Below, in pieces: positions 51,967 to 60,833 of a stretch of DNA of 64,000 nt. The notes under the pieces were generated by a model, which did not search any database, was not told the origin of the DNA, and saw only the letters and a list, made by a program, of their open reading frames with translations. Location: assembly GCF_023657595.1 (NCBI RefSeq), contig NZ_CP098323.1, positions 706,001 through 770,000 of the forward strand, read 5' to 3'. Position 1 is the stretch's first letter, and every line of letters starts with the position of its first letter. Position numbers and translations under genes: made by a program. The stretch is from Cytobacillus firmus. Lineage in GTDB: Bacteria > Bacillota > Bacilli > Bacillales > Cytobacillaceae.

Positions 51967-53223
51967 TTGGCTCAAGTAGAAGGTAATAGTAAATCATGGG
52001 TTTCGGCACCAACAACAGTTGTTTCAAACTTAAATCCGATTCAAAAGCCTTTCGTTGCAGCTGGTGTTCTTGCAGCTATCATTTTGTTCATTTCCATTAT
52101 AAATACAGCGAACATGACGCAGGGAGTTCTATTTATTATTGGAATAGCACTTGGCATGACTTTGCTTCATGCCCGCTTTGGCTTCACATCTGCATTCAGG
52201 CGCTTTGCAAGCGTAGGGAACGGGCAGGGCCTGCAGGCGCATATGCTGATGCTGGCAGTTGCTTCAGCTTTATTTGCGATTATTTTAAGCACAGGCTTCA
52301 GTTTTACAGGAATTGAGCCTAAAGGATATGTGTCTCCTGTAGGAGTCAGCGTCCTGTTTGGTTCCTTTATTTTTGGAATAGGGATGCAGCTTGGGAATGG
52401 CTGTGCATCCGGTACTTTATATTCTGTAGGCGGAGGGCAATCCTCCATGATCCTGACACTGATTTCTTTCATCGCTGGTTCCACGATTGGAGCGTACCAC
52501 TTCTCATTTTGGATGGAAGAAACACCGTCATTGCCGCCAATCTCCCTGGCTACCTCTACGGGACTCGGATATGGCGGGGCATTGGTGGTCCAGCTTGCTT
52601 TGTTTGCATTGATTTATTGGGTGACCCTGCAAATTGCGAAAAAGCGCAAAGCACCAATGATGAAAGCTTTGCCTACAATGGCTGGGTGGAAAAAAATCCT
52701 GCGAGGCTCATGGCCATTGTTCACAGCGGCAATTGTATTGGCGCTGCTGAATGCACTGACTTTGACTGTCCGCGGAACGCCTTGGGGCATCACATCCGCG
52801 TTCGCGCTATGGGGCGGAAAAACGCTGATGGCAATGGGAATCGATGTAACATCATGGGGATACTTTGCATCAGATCCGAACTTAGCGGCATTGAAAAATA
52901 CAGTGCTTGCTGATTCTACAAGTGTTATGAACTTCGGCATCATCCTGGGTGCCTTTATTTCAGCGGCATCACAGGGAACATTCAAGCCTGGGAAAATTAA
53001 GCCGGGTGTCGCAGGTGCTGCGATTGTCGGCGGACTGCTGATGGGATATGGTTCCCGTCTTGCATTCGGATGTAACATCGGCGCCTACTTTGGCGGAATT
53101 GCATCCTTCAGCCTGCACGGCTGGGTATGGGCGATTATGGCCATGCTTGGAACAGGTGTGGCGTTGTTCATCCGTCCGCTGTTTGGATTGAAGAACCCGA
53201 AATCTACAGATTCGGTTTGTTAA
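51967..53223 (+). CDS. YeeE/YedE family sulfur-compound transporter (TsuA-like)
   Basis: The 418-residue protein has about ten membrane segments in two homologous halves, each with the cysteine-containing YeeE motif: FGIGMQLGNGCASGTLYSVGGG and YGSRLAFGCNIGAYFGGIASF. These half-site cysteines mark the thiosulfate uptake family. The TTG at 51967 lies nine bases after AGGAG, making it more likely than ATG 51961. No tusA-like gene is adjacent. A strong terminator follows. Confidence 0.88.
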   Translation: MAQVEGNSKSWVSAPTTVVSNLNPIQKPFVAAGVLAAIILFISIINTANMTQGVLFIIGIALGMTLLHARFGFTSAFRRFASVGNGQGLQAHMLMLAVASALFAIILSTGFSFTGIEPKGYVSPVGVSVLFGSFIFGIGMQLGNGCASGTLYSVGGGQSSMILTLISFIAGSTIGAYHFSFWMEETPSLPPISLATSTGLGYGGALVVQLALFALIYWVTLQIAKKRKAPMMKALPTMAGWKKILRGSWPLFTAAIVLALLNALTLTVRGTPWGITSAFALWGGKTLMAMGIDVTSWGYFASDPNLAALKNTVLADSTSVMNFGIILGAFISAASQGTFKPGKIKPGVAGAAIVGGLLMGYGSRLAFGCNIGAYFGGIASFSLHGWVWAIMAMLGTGVALFIRPLFGLKNPKSTDSVC

Positions 53224-53226
53224 TGG

Positions 53227-53262
53227 ATAGCCTGGTGCTCTTGATGAGTGCCAGGCTTTTTT
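53227..53262 (+). terminator. Terminator after the YeeE/YedE gene
   Basis: GCCTGGTGCTC and GAGTGCCAGGC pair (10-11 bp) and are followed by eight T. Confidence 0.9.
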
Positions 53263-53468
53263 TTAGTTAAAACTGGCGGTAAGCTCCTGCCTATTCCCTC
53301 CCTCAGATTCGACTTCAGCAAAGCTGGCGAAGCTCACACTTACAAGACTTTCCTCCTATTCCTTCTAAAAAACATTTTTTGAAAAATATTGAATTTTAGG
53401 AAAAAGTAATCTATTAATATTTCTGCTCTCGAAATATAATGAGTGGCAAATAGTAGAGGAGGGATTAT

Positions 53469-55358
53469 ATGAAAAAGAAAAAGCTTCTCAGACCTGCAGC
53501 TGTGTTAGCGGTCATTTCTATGACTCTATCATCACTTGCCTACACGCCTTCAAATGCAGCTGCGAAAGAAGAGCCTGTACAGGCAGCACAAATCGAGGAT
53601 GTAAAGTCTCAGCCAATTTATTCATATGAAGAGGCGATTCGTGAGACGATCTATGTCGAGTCCACACTTGATTCGGATGAAAACGGAAAAGCAGACCGGA
53701 TTGCCGTAGATATCATCCGTCCGAAAGAAACAGAAGAAGGATTGAAGGTTCCCGTGATCATGGATGCGAGCCCGTACTATGAGAGTCTTGGGCGCGGAAA
53801 TGAAAGTGAAGTGAAAGACCGGGACAAGGATGGCGTGAACGAGAAGTTTCCTCTATTTTATGATAATTATTTTGTTCCAAGAGGGTATGCTGTAGCATTG
53901 CCCGAGATGGTTGGAACGAACAATTCTGATGGCTGCCCGACAACTGGCGGATATGAAGAGATTGAGAGCATCAGAGTAGTAATTGACTGGATGAATGGCA
54001 GAGCAAAGGCATGGGATCAAGATAATAACGAAGTGAAAGCAGAATGGACAACCGGGAATGTAGGCATGATTGGAAAGTCCTATGATGGTACACTGGCAAA
54101 TGGGGTTGCCGCTACAGGAGTAGAAGGCTTAAAGACCATTGTTCCAATTGGCGCCATAAGCAGCTGGTACAATTATTACCGTTATGAGGGACTTACATAT
54201 TACAACAACGGGCCAGGCGGCCTGGCCAGCAGAGTTGCAAGCAGCTCCCGCAAAGAGGCCTGCAAGCCGGTGTTCGATCGCTTGAACTCAGAAGCGGATG
54301 ATCCATCAGGCGATTATAATGATTTTTGGGATGAACGAAATTACGTGAAAGACGTTAAAAACGTAAAAGCAAGTGTGTTTGCAGTCCATGGATTAAACGA
54401 TTACAATGTGAAAATGAATCACCTTGCGGACTGGTGGACAGCACTTGCGAAAGAAGATGTACCGCGTAAATTATGGCTCACTCAAACCGGCCATGTCGAT
54501 CCATTTGACTTCCGCAGGGCAGAGTGGGTTGATACCCTTCACCGCTGGTTTGATTACTGGCTGATGGATATGGAGAATGGCATTATGGATGAGCCCGCTG
54601 TTGATATTGAAAGAGGCGCGGATAATTGGGAAACTCAAGCTTCCTGGCCGGATCAAAATGCGGCAGATGTCAAGATCCGTCTGGCACCAGGCGAGAATGA
54701 CCAGACAAATGGCACGCTGACAACAGGATCTGTGAAGGGCAATTTTAAACAATCTTTTACAGATAACCCAACCCAAACGGAGCAGCAGATGGTCACGAAT
54801 GAAACGGCTGTCAAAAGCGATCGCCTGGCATTTTTATCTCCACAGCTTAAAGAAGACGTCCGTTTGAGCGGCATACCTGAAATTTCACTTCGGGCAAAGG
54901 TAGATAAAGAAGACTCCAACTTAACAGTTCTCATTGTAGACTATGGAACAGATACCCGCATCAATCATGAGGGTCCAGGAGAGGGTGTCCGGACACTTGA
55001 TACAGAAACCTGCTGGGGAGAAAGCAGTTCAACAGATGATGCCTGCTACAAAGAAACAGAGAAAACCACTCACACAGCACCATATGAAGTTGTGACAAGA
55101 GGATGGTTTGATCCGCAGAACTGGAAAACGATTGAGCAGGACGACCCTTTAAAAGAGGGCAAGAATTATAAGTTTGAATGGGGTGCTTTGCCCGAAGACT
55201 ACGTATTTAAGGAAGGTCACCGAATTGGCATCATCATCGCCGGAAGTGACCGGAGACGTGCCATTCCTTCAACAACAGGCGCGACATTTGAAGTAAAAAT
55301 GGGGCAAAGTTATATCAGTCTTCCTGTTGTGGGCGGAAGAAAAGCGGTTGGATTTTAA
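53469..55358 (+). CDS. Secreted Xaa-Pro dipeptidyl-peptidase (S15/CocE family)
   Basis: The 629-residue exoenzyme starts with a signal peptide (about 1-31, LAVISMTLSSLAYTPSNAAA). The S15 hydrolase core shows the nucleophile motif GMIGKSYDGTLANGVAA (Ser), the acid in VHGLNDYNV (Asp) and the histidine in LTQTGHVDPFD. The C-terminal X-Pro domain (about 395-625) is a jelly roll ending in IGIIIAGSDRRR. It likely removes Xaa-Pro dipeptides from external peptides, although some family members are esterases. GAGGAGGG precedes the ATG. Confidence 0.87.
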   Translation: MKKKKLLRPAAVLAVISMTLSSLAYTPSNAAAKEEPVQAAQIEDVKSQPIYSYEEAIRETIYVESTLDSDENGKADRIAVDIIRPKETEEGLKVPVIMDASPYYESLGRGNESEVKDRDKDGVNEKFPLFYDNYFVPRGYAVALPEMVGTNNSDGCPTTGGYEEIESIRVVIDWMNGRAKAWDQDNNEVKAEWTTGNVGMIGKSYDGTLANGVAATGVEGLKTIVPIGAISSWYNYYRYEGLTYYNNGPGGLASRVASSSRKEACKPVFDRLNSEADDPSGDYNDFWDERNYVKDVKNVKASVFAVHGLNDYNVKMNHLADWWTALAKEDVPRKLWLTQTGHVDPFDFRRAEWVDTLHRWFDYWLMDMENGIMDEPAVDIERGADNWETQASWPDQNAADVKIRLAPGENDQTNGTLTTGSVKGNFKQSFTDNPTQTEQQMVTNETAVKSDRLAFLSPQLKEDVRLSGIPEISLRAKVDKEDSNLTVLIVDYGTDTRINHEGPGEGVRTLDTETCWGESSSTDDACYKETEKTTHTAPYEVVTRGWFDPQNWKTIEQDDPLKEGKNYKFEWGALPEDYVFKEGHRIGIIIAGSDRRRAIPSTTGATFEVKMGQSYISLPVVGGRKAVGF

Positions 55359-55367
55359 TAGAATAGA

Positions 55368-55405
55368 AGAGGCGGGTCTGCAGCAAGTGCAGACTCGTTT
55401 TTTAT
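55368..55405 (+). terminator. Terminator after the S15 peptidase gene
   Basis: GTCTGCA-GCAAG-TGCAGAC, then TCGTTTTTTATTT. Confidence 0.82.
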
Positions 55406-55422
55406 TTAAGATGGACAATTGT

Positions 55423-55932
55423 TTATGTAAATTCCATTTCATAACAGAGTTCTTCCTGCTGTGTATCTTCAAACCACTTCATGCCGGCCGCAGTCATGCC
55501 GATTTTTTCGAGCACCTTTCCGGATGCAGGGTTGGCCGGATCCACTGCCGCGGATATTTTCCGCACATTCAGGCCACTTTTCCTTAAAGCGGCCACGCAC
55601 GCAGCCGCAGCTTCAGTAGCATACCCCTTGCCCCAGTAATGCTGATTAAAATGATAGAGGAGCTCGACTTCGTGTTCATTTTCAGTCGGGTTAAACCCGC
55701 AAACCCCGATGGTGGAGGAGGATTCTTTTAGCAAAACAGTATAAACAGAGTAGCCTTTTTCATTCTGCAGCCTCCGGTAAAAGTCAATGGAGCGCTGGAT
55801 TCGGCTTTTTGTACTGGCACCGCCGCAGTGTTTCATTACCTCAGGACTGCCCCAAATCTCAGAAATTGCATCCAGGTCATCGGCCTGCATGGTCCGGAGC
55901 TGGAGCCGGTCTGTTTCAAAAGGAATGGCCAT
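55423..55932 (-). CDS. GNAT family acetyltransferase (RimJ/RimL type)
   Basis: The 169-residue protein begins MAIPFETDRLQLRTMQADDL, the usual opening of RimJ/RimL-like N-acetyltransferases, and has the loop HYWGKGYATEAAAACVAAL and a C-terminal PASGKVLEKIGMTAAGMKWFED. ATG 55932 with AGAGG eight bases upstream is chosen. Acceptor unknown. Confidence 0.87.
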   Translation of the reverse strand: MAIPFETDRLQLRTMQADDLDAISEIWGSPEVMKHCGGASTKSRIQRSIDFYRRLQNEKGYSVYTVLLKESSSTIGVCGFNPTENEHEVELLYHFNQHYWGKGYATEAAAACVAALRKSGLNVRKISAAVDPANPASGKVLEKIGMTAAGMKWFEDTQQEELCYEMEFT

Positions 55933-56010
55933 TCTATTCACCTCTCGCAGTTTCGTCTTCTATGAAAATATTATAAGATAGAGTGAGGAAAAAAGTTAGG
56001 AGTTTTTGTT

Positions 56011-56613
56011 ATGCACGTACTCTATAAATCTTTGATTTTAGGAATAGCTGCCGGCATCCAGGGAATCGCGATGACCTTTTTCTTGTTTCCGCATTTTATC
56101 CCTTCCGGCGGAGCGGCGAGTCTGGCAGTTTTATTCAATTATCTATTGGACACCCCTTATTCGGTGACATTGTGGATTTTGAATGCGGGCCTGCTGCTGG
56201 CAGCGGCCAAATGGCTCGGGAAAAGCAGTGTGATCTGGACGCTGTTTTGTGTTTCGGTTACTTCGGTTACGATTGATTTTCTGACTCCATACATAACGGA
56301 ACCGCTGAATCCGGTTCTCATGGATCTTTTGCTTGGAGCAGCAGTCTTTGGAGTTGGAGTCGGCATCTTATTCCGGATGGGCGCTTCGTCAGGGGGCATG
56401 GATATCCTGGCGTTAATCATTTCCAAAGCAAGAGGAAGTGCGCCGGGACGGACGCTGTTTTACATAAATGGCAGTCTGCTTTTGCTTACAGGGGTTGTCG
56501 TGGACTGGAAGGTTATTGTTTATGCGGTGATCTGCCAGATGATCGGGACGCGGATGATTGATCTCATTTACAAGCTTGAACTTGATATAAGTAGTAAAAA
56601 GGCCGTTAATTGA
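56011..56613 (+). CDS. YitT family membrane protein (DUF161), short form
   Basis: The 200-residue protein has five to six membrane segments and the YitT block HFIPSGGAASLAVLFNYLLDTPYSVTLWILNAGLLLAA and ILFRMGASSGGMDILALIISKARG. It lacks the cytoplasmic DUF2179 domain of the longer YitT proteins. The function is unknown. TAGGAGTTT precedes the start. Confidence 0.85.
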   Translation: MHVLYKSLILGIAAGIQGIAMTFFLFPHFIPSGGAASLAVLFNYLLDTPYSVTLWILNAGLLLAAAKWLGKSSVIWTLFCVSVTSVTIDFLTPYITEPLNPVLMDLLLGAAVFGVGVGILFRMGASSGGMDILALIISKARGSAPGRTLFYINGSLLLLTGVVVDWKVIVYAVICQMIGTRMIDLIYKLELDISSKKAVN

Positions 56614-56622
56614 CGGCCTTTT
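56592..56622 (+). terminator. Terminator of the YitT-family gene
   Basis: AAAAGGCCG-TTAATTGA-CGGCCTTTTA, a stem of nine bp overlapping the stop codon. Confidence 0.82.
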
Positions 56623-56723
56623 ACTGTGCTTTTGATCATTTTATAGGTCAATCGGCCAGAATTACATTTTATCTGCCACTCCGCTTCACGTTGATTTGCG
56701 GCAATGGCACAGTGCAAAATAAT

Positions 56724-57641
56724 TTAATATAATACTCTCCACAAATAAAAAGTAGCATACGCTTCCCAATTCTCCCATCGAGCTGAATATTTCAGGATTT
56801 CCTCTCTCGCGGGTTTCCTTTCAGAGCCTGTGATCACTTTGATCGCATTATGCAGGCCGACATCATCGATAGGAAAAGCGTTCGGGAAGCGCAGGCACCG
56901 CATGAGGACATAATGCGCGGTCCAGGGGCCGATGCCGCGTATTCGCGTTAGTTTTTTTTCTGCAGCTTTTACATCGCCTTTAAGCAGGTCCTCTTTCGAC
57001 AGCTCGCCGTTTGCAATTAAGCGGGCTGTGTCTATCAGATATTCGCATTTTTTTACGGTCATTTTTAAGTCGGCCAGATCTTCGATGGTTAACCGGGCAA
57101 TCGTTTCCGCTGCAGGGAAGAGCCAGTATTTGCACCCGCCGTTTTCCAGCGGCTCCCCATATTTTTCAACGAGCCGCCGTTTTAGTGTATATGCATATGT
57201 AAGGTTAATTTGCTGTCCGAGGATTCCCCAGGCCAGAGCCTCGAATAAATCGGGAATTCCCATAACTCTCAGTCCGAAAAATTGCTCAGCAGGCTTTTTA
57301 AGCAAGGGATCCTTTTTCGCCATTTCATAGAATGAAGTCAGGCCGGTTCCCAGGTCGAACCAATCATGAATATATGCCGCAATCTCCGCTTTCATTTGAT
57401 GCGTGACAGGCTTATGAATCCTGACAGCCAGGAACTGATCTGACTCACCGCTTATTTCTAGCAGCAGCTTTTCATCTCTGATGGAAATAGCGCGTCTAAT
57501 GGCCTCGCCGGAAATCTCATAAAGGCATTCATTTGCAGAACGTGACAAGTATCGCAGGTTTTCGGAAAAGCTGAATTCAGGCGGAGTGAAAAGCACCAGA
57601 CCATTTTCAGCATCTTTCCAGTTAACAAATTGAAAGCTCAT
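56724..57641 (-). CDS. alkA: DNA-3-methyladenine glycosylase II (AlkA)
   Basis: The 305-residue protein has an AlkA N-terminal domain and the HhH-GPD domain with ALAWGILGQQINLTYAYTLKRRLVEKYG, the hairpin LTRIRGIGPWTAHYVLMR and the catalytic Asp in AFPIDDVGLHNAIK. It removes alkylated purines. It is divergent from adaA-adaB, 119 bp apart, the same layout as in Bacillus subtilis, where AdaA activates both directions. GGGGGAATC is the likely ribosome binding site. Confidence 0.92.
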   Translation of the reverse strand: MSFQFVNWKDAENGLVLFTPPEFSFSENLRYLSRSANECLYEISGEAIRRAISIRDEKLLLEISGESDQFLAVRIHKPVTHQMKAEIAAYIHDWFDLGTGLTSFYEMAKKDPLLKKPAEQFFGLRVMGIPDLFEALAWGILGQQINLTYAYTLKRRLVEKYGEPLENGGCKYWLFPAAETIARLTIEDLADLKMTVKKCEYLIDTARLIANGELSKEDLLKGDVKAAEKKLTRIRGIGPWTAHYVLMRCLRFPNAFPIDDVGLHNAIKVITGSERKPAREEILKYSARWENWEAYATFYLWRVLY

Positions 57642-57760
57642 TTTGATTCCCCCTTTTCTTTATTGTAAGTCCTCAGGATTACGTTATCTTGCGTTTTTAT
57701 ATAGGAAATGGCTGATGATGAGTATTTTTTGTGTATACTTTTTAGCAGAGGTGAGCGCAT

Positions 57761-58327
57761 GTGGCTTATGAACAGATTCCGGAAGAATACTGGACTGCAA
57801 TAAAGGATTGCGATAAATCCTATGACGATCTCTTTCTTTATGGCGTTAAAACGACAGGAATATTCTGCAGGCCATCGTGCCGATCGAGAGTCCCGAATAT
57901 CGGCAATGTCGCTATTTTTAAAAATGCTGATCAAGCAATGGCGGAAAATTTCAGACCGTGCAAGCGCTGCAGACCAGAAGGCCTCAGCCTGCCAGCAGAA
58001 GAATGGGTTAAGCAAATAACCGGGTGGATCGATCAGCATTATAAAGACCCGATTACATTGCATCAATTGGGGGATCTGTTTCATGGAAGTCCCTATCATT
58101 TACAGCGGGTGTTCAAACGGGTCACCGGGAAGTCGCCCACAGAGTATATTCAGGATATCCGGCTCGAAAAAGCGGTTCATATGCTGGAGACTGGGGAGCA
58201 TTCGATTGCCGATGTCGGTGCATCAGCAGGATTCCCCAGCACCCCTTATTTTATCTCTTTATTTAAAAAGAAGCTCGGCACAACCCCTGCAGCATATAGA
58301 AACAAAACAAGGGAGGAGAAAGAATGA
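57761..58327 (+). CDS. adaA: AdaA, methylphosphotriester-DNA methyltransferase and AraC-type activator
   Basis: The 188-residue protein has the Ada zinc domain (about 5-75) with DLFLYGVKTTGIFCRPSCRSRVPN and FRPCKRCRPEG, providing the four zinc cysteines including the methyl-acceptor (FCRPSC), and an AraC-type DNA-binding domain (SPYHLQRVFKRVTGKSPTEYIQDIRLEKA). The GTG start follows AGAGGTGAG. AdaA methylated on Cys activates the adaptive response, with adaB directly downstream (ATGA overlap) and alkA divergent. Confidence 0.93.
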   Translation: MAYEQIPEEYWTAIKDCDKSYDDLFLYGVKTTGIFCRPSCRSRVPNIGNVAIFKNADQAMAENFRPCKRCRPEGLSLPAEEWVKQITGWIDQHYKDPITLHQLGDLFHGSPYHLQRVFKRVTGKSPTEYIQDIRLEKAVHMLETGEHSIADVGASAGFPSTPYFISLFKKKLGTTPAAYRNKTREEKE

Positions 58328-58821
58328 ACATTGAATGGGCGAACCTGCAGGAAGGGGAATGGAGCCTTTATCTGGCGAAAACAGAAAAGGGTCTCTGCTA
58401 TATTGGATCTGACCCGGAGTTTGAGGAATTTGAAAGTTCCCTGAAGAAATATATCCCAGCTGCAGTGCTTGCGGAAAATAAAGATGCATTGCAGCCATAC
58501 ATGATGGAGATAAAGGAATTTCTTCAGGGAAAAAGACAAGTTTTTTCAATGGACCTTGATGTGAAAGGGACTCCGTTCCAAGAAGAAGTCTGGGAGGCAT
58601 TAGCACAGATTCCTTACGGGAAAACTGTCTCCTATTCGGACATTTCCGCGCGAATAAACAGGCCGCAGGCAGTAAGGGCAGCAGGGAAAGCAATCGGTGC
58701 CAATCCACTGTTAATCGCGGTCCCATGCCATCGTGTCATCGGCAAAAATGGTGCGATAACCGGCTACCGAGGGGGCATTGAAATGAAGCAGACTCTGCTT
58801 GAATTGGAGAAACAAGGCTGA
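58324..58821 (+). CDS. adaB: AdaB, O6-methylguanine-DNA methyltransferase
   Basis: The 165-residue protein shows the MGMT signature IAVPCHRVIGKNGAITGYRGG with the acceptor Cys in PCHRV, the helix-turn-helix QAVRAAGKAIGANP and YGKTVSYSDIS. It repairs O6-methylguanine by transferring the methyl group to itself. Translation is coupled to adaA through ATGA. Confidence 0.95.
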   Translation: MNIEWANLQEGEWSLYLAKTEKGLCYIGSDPEFEEFESSLKKYIPAAVLAENKDALQPYMMEIKEFLQGKRQVFSMDLDVKGTPFQEEVWEALAQIPYGKTVSYSDISARINRPQAVRAAGKAIGANPLLIAVPCHRVIGKNGAITGYRGGIEMKQTLLELEKQG

Positions 58822-58953
58822 AGAGATGCCTCTTCGGCTTTTATTTTTTCTGCAGCTGGAGCGTCATAATTAAAAAGGGAACTTTTTCCTCCCGTATCCG
58901 TAGAAATAGTTAAGAGAACACAGTGGTTGTGCAAAGGCGGAGGAGGGAAGGGT

Positions 58954-59381
58954 ATGTATGACATTGATCCAATGATCTGGCCTAAGTTATTACTCTGAGT
59001 AGCGATTGTCGGAGCATCTATGTATTTCTTCGAATTGGGTTTAAGAAAATGGCTGAAGGTTGAGAAAAAGAAATTTTTTTCATATAACCATATCAATGAA
59101 AACATAAAAAGGTGGATTGGACCATTCGAATAGGGTTTTTAGTGGCCATCCTGGGCGGAGGCGCTTTTAACATGACGAGGGATCCGATGGAGTGGCTCTG
59201 GTTTTTAGAACCATGGTTCCTGCTCTTTATTTTTATCGGTGTTTCAGAAAGCGCCAGGGCTTTAATGGAGTGGAAGTATGCCGAAAACCGCAGGGCTTAT
59301 ATGGTGACCATTATTCATCTGGTCTTTGTTTTAGTTTTGTTATTGACAGTTATTAATACTGATTTTTTCTGGATGTTATAG
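58954..59381 (+). pseudogene. DUF4181 membrane protein gene with a stop and a frameshift
   Basis: Translation from ATG 58954 (GGAGGAGGGAAGGG upstream) starts MYDIDPMIWPKLLL, hits a TGA at codon 15 (58996), then continues VAIVGASMYFFELGLRKWLK and KFFSYNHINENIK. The -1 frame from 59112 continues MDWTIRIGFLVAILGGGAFN and DPMEWLWFLEPWFLLFIFI. Restoring one A in the A5 run at 59106-59110 gives 142 codons, the normal DUF4181 length. Thus two lesions are present. The last 89 residues alone would keep three of the membrane helices. Confidence 0.75.
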
Positions 59382-59414
59382 GTTGAATCAGCTATCAAAC
59401 AGTCACTGAATTCC

Positions 59415-59451
59415 GGACCGAAAAACTCCCGGCGGTCCTTGTCTTTTTTTT
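59415..59451 (+). terminator. Terminator after the DUF4181 pseudogene
   Basis: GGACCG and CGGTCC (with a 12-base loop) followed by TTGTCTTTTTTT. Confidence 0.7.
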
Positions 59452-59905
59452 AGCGGTTAACTTCTTTTTCGAAAAGCATTTGGAATCCGTAATTTAATAA
59501 TGCCAAAGCATAATACATAATAAACAATCCCACTGAGTTTAATTTATTTAACTTATAATGGCCAATTTTTTGAAACAGTGCACTCAAAGGAAAAGCGAAT
59601 AAGAGATCCATGATGAGATTGCATAAGGCATAGATCGAGAATTTTCCATATGTAAAATGGAATACCCACAAGTTAATGGTGAAAAATGGCCCGTAGATGA
59701 AAGCAAGGTCATCAAATATAAGAAATTTAGTGCCGCCCTTTACATTCCACCATTTAAAGATGAAGTTAAGAAGAGAAAGTATCAGCAAATTGCCTGCGCA
59801 GAACAATGTAACCGGCAGATACCTTTTTAATGATTTCTTTGGAAGAAATTTAATAACTAAAGCCCATAAGATAATTGCATTGACTATTCTAAAGAAACTT
59901 GCCAT
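59450..59905 (-). CDS. CBO0543-like integral membrane protein
   Basis: The 151-residue protein has four to five membrane segments and the block GGTKFLIFDDLAFIYGPFF, in keeping with the CBO0543 type of clostridial and bacillar membrane proteins, as I recall it. ATG 59905 with GGGGGTGG upstream is preferred to the longer frame from 59944. Function unknown. Confidence 0.6.
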   Translation of the reverse strand: MASFFRIVNAIILWALVIKFLPKKSLKRYLPVTLFCAGNLLILSLLNFIFKWWNVKGGTKFLIFDDLAFIYGPFFTINLWVFHFTYGKFSIYALCNLIMDLLFAFPLSALFQKIGHYKLNKLNSVGLFIMYYALALLNYGFQMLFEKEVNR

Positions 59906-60048
59906 CCGGATGCCACCCCCATTTATTTCATTATCATGTGACATTTGGATTTTTTTATTCAGTTTAGAATTCCCGATTCATTGTCCAATCTATCATCCCT
60001 CATAGTTTCGGATTATAATAAACTAAAGCATGATCAGGGGGGATTAAA

Positions 60049-60741
60049 ATGCAAAGCATCACCTGCGAAAAAAGATCCTATTCCAGAGAGTTTCATTCGC
60101 ACCAGCATGAGTTTGGCCAGTTTCTGTTCCCCTTGCAGGGCTCCCTGGATATCCAGACGAAATGGCAGGAAATCAAGCTTGACCCCGAGCATTGTTTTTA
60201 CCTTCCGCAAGGGGTTGATCATAATTATCGGTCCATGGACCGGAATGAATTTTTGATCCTGGATATCCCGACGGTCTATTTGCCGGAAGAGACCAGCAGC
60301 ATGTATATTCAGCTGAACCAGCAATGGTCTTCGATCCGGTATTTGCTGCTGGAAGAGGCGGGGAATCAGGGGAATGCATCCTCCCTGGCAGATTTGACCA
60401 GGTATGTGGCCAGTAAACTGCAAATCGCCAAGCCCCCATCGATTGACTATATTCATAAGCATTTTAAGGAGTCCATCCGATTAGAGACTTTAGCGCAAAT
60501 CGAACATTATCATCCAGCCTATTATTCCGCATGGTTTAAGAAGAAAACCGGAAAAAGCCCGAAAGCCTATATATCTGATCTTCGATTGAGAGAAGCGAAG
60601 CATTTATTAATGACAACCTCCTGGTCCATTTCGGTGATCAGCGGGGAATTAGGGTTTGAAAATTCTTCCTCTTTTACCCGCTGGTTCAGCCGCTGTGAAG
60701 GGGCAGCACCACAAAAGTACAGGATCCTTAAGAATGGATAA
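60049..60741 (+). CDS. AraC-family regulator with cupin sensor domain
   Basis: The 230-residue protein has an N-terminal cupin (about 10-90, with HSHQHEFGQFLFPLQGSLDI and LPQGVDHNY) and a C-terminal double HTH (about 135-228, LAQIEHYHPAYYSAWFKKKTGKSPKAYISDLRLREAKHLL, GFENSSSFTRWFSRCEGAAPQKYR). It lies 93 bp upstream of the EamA exporter gene on the same strand, a frequent regulator-target arrangement. The effector is unknown. Confidence 0.88.
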   Translation: MQSITCEKRSYSREFHSHQHEFGQFLFPLQGSLDIQTKWQEIKLDPEHCFYLPQGVDHNYRSMDRNEFLILDIPTVYLPEETSSMYIQLNQQWSSIRYLLLEEAGNQGNASSLADLTRYVASKLQIAKPPSIDYIHKHFKESIRLETLAQIEHYHPAYYSAWFKKKTGKSPKAYISDLRLREAKHLLMTTSWSISVISGELGFENSSSFTRWFSRCEGAAPQKYRILKNG

Positions 60742-60785
60742 AAGGGATATTAAACTTGGTAAAGAAAATTCACTTGGAATTTTCT

Positions 60786-60820
60786 AAGATAAGTTTAATG
60801 AGGTCCTTTTATCTTTTTTA
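60786..60820 (+). terminator. Terminator or attenuator between the AraC and EamA genes
   Basis: AAGATAA and TTATCTT flank about 20 bases and are followed by TTTTATT. It sits directly before the ribosome binding site (TGAGGTGAG) of the EamA gene. Confidence 0.55.
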
Positions 60821-60833
60821 TTGAGGTGAGAAA

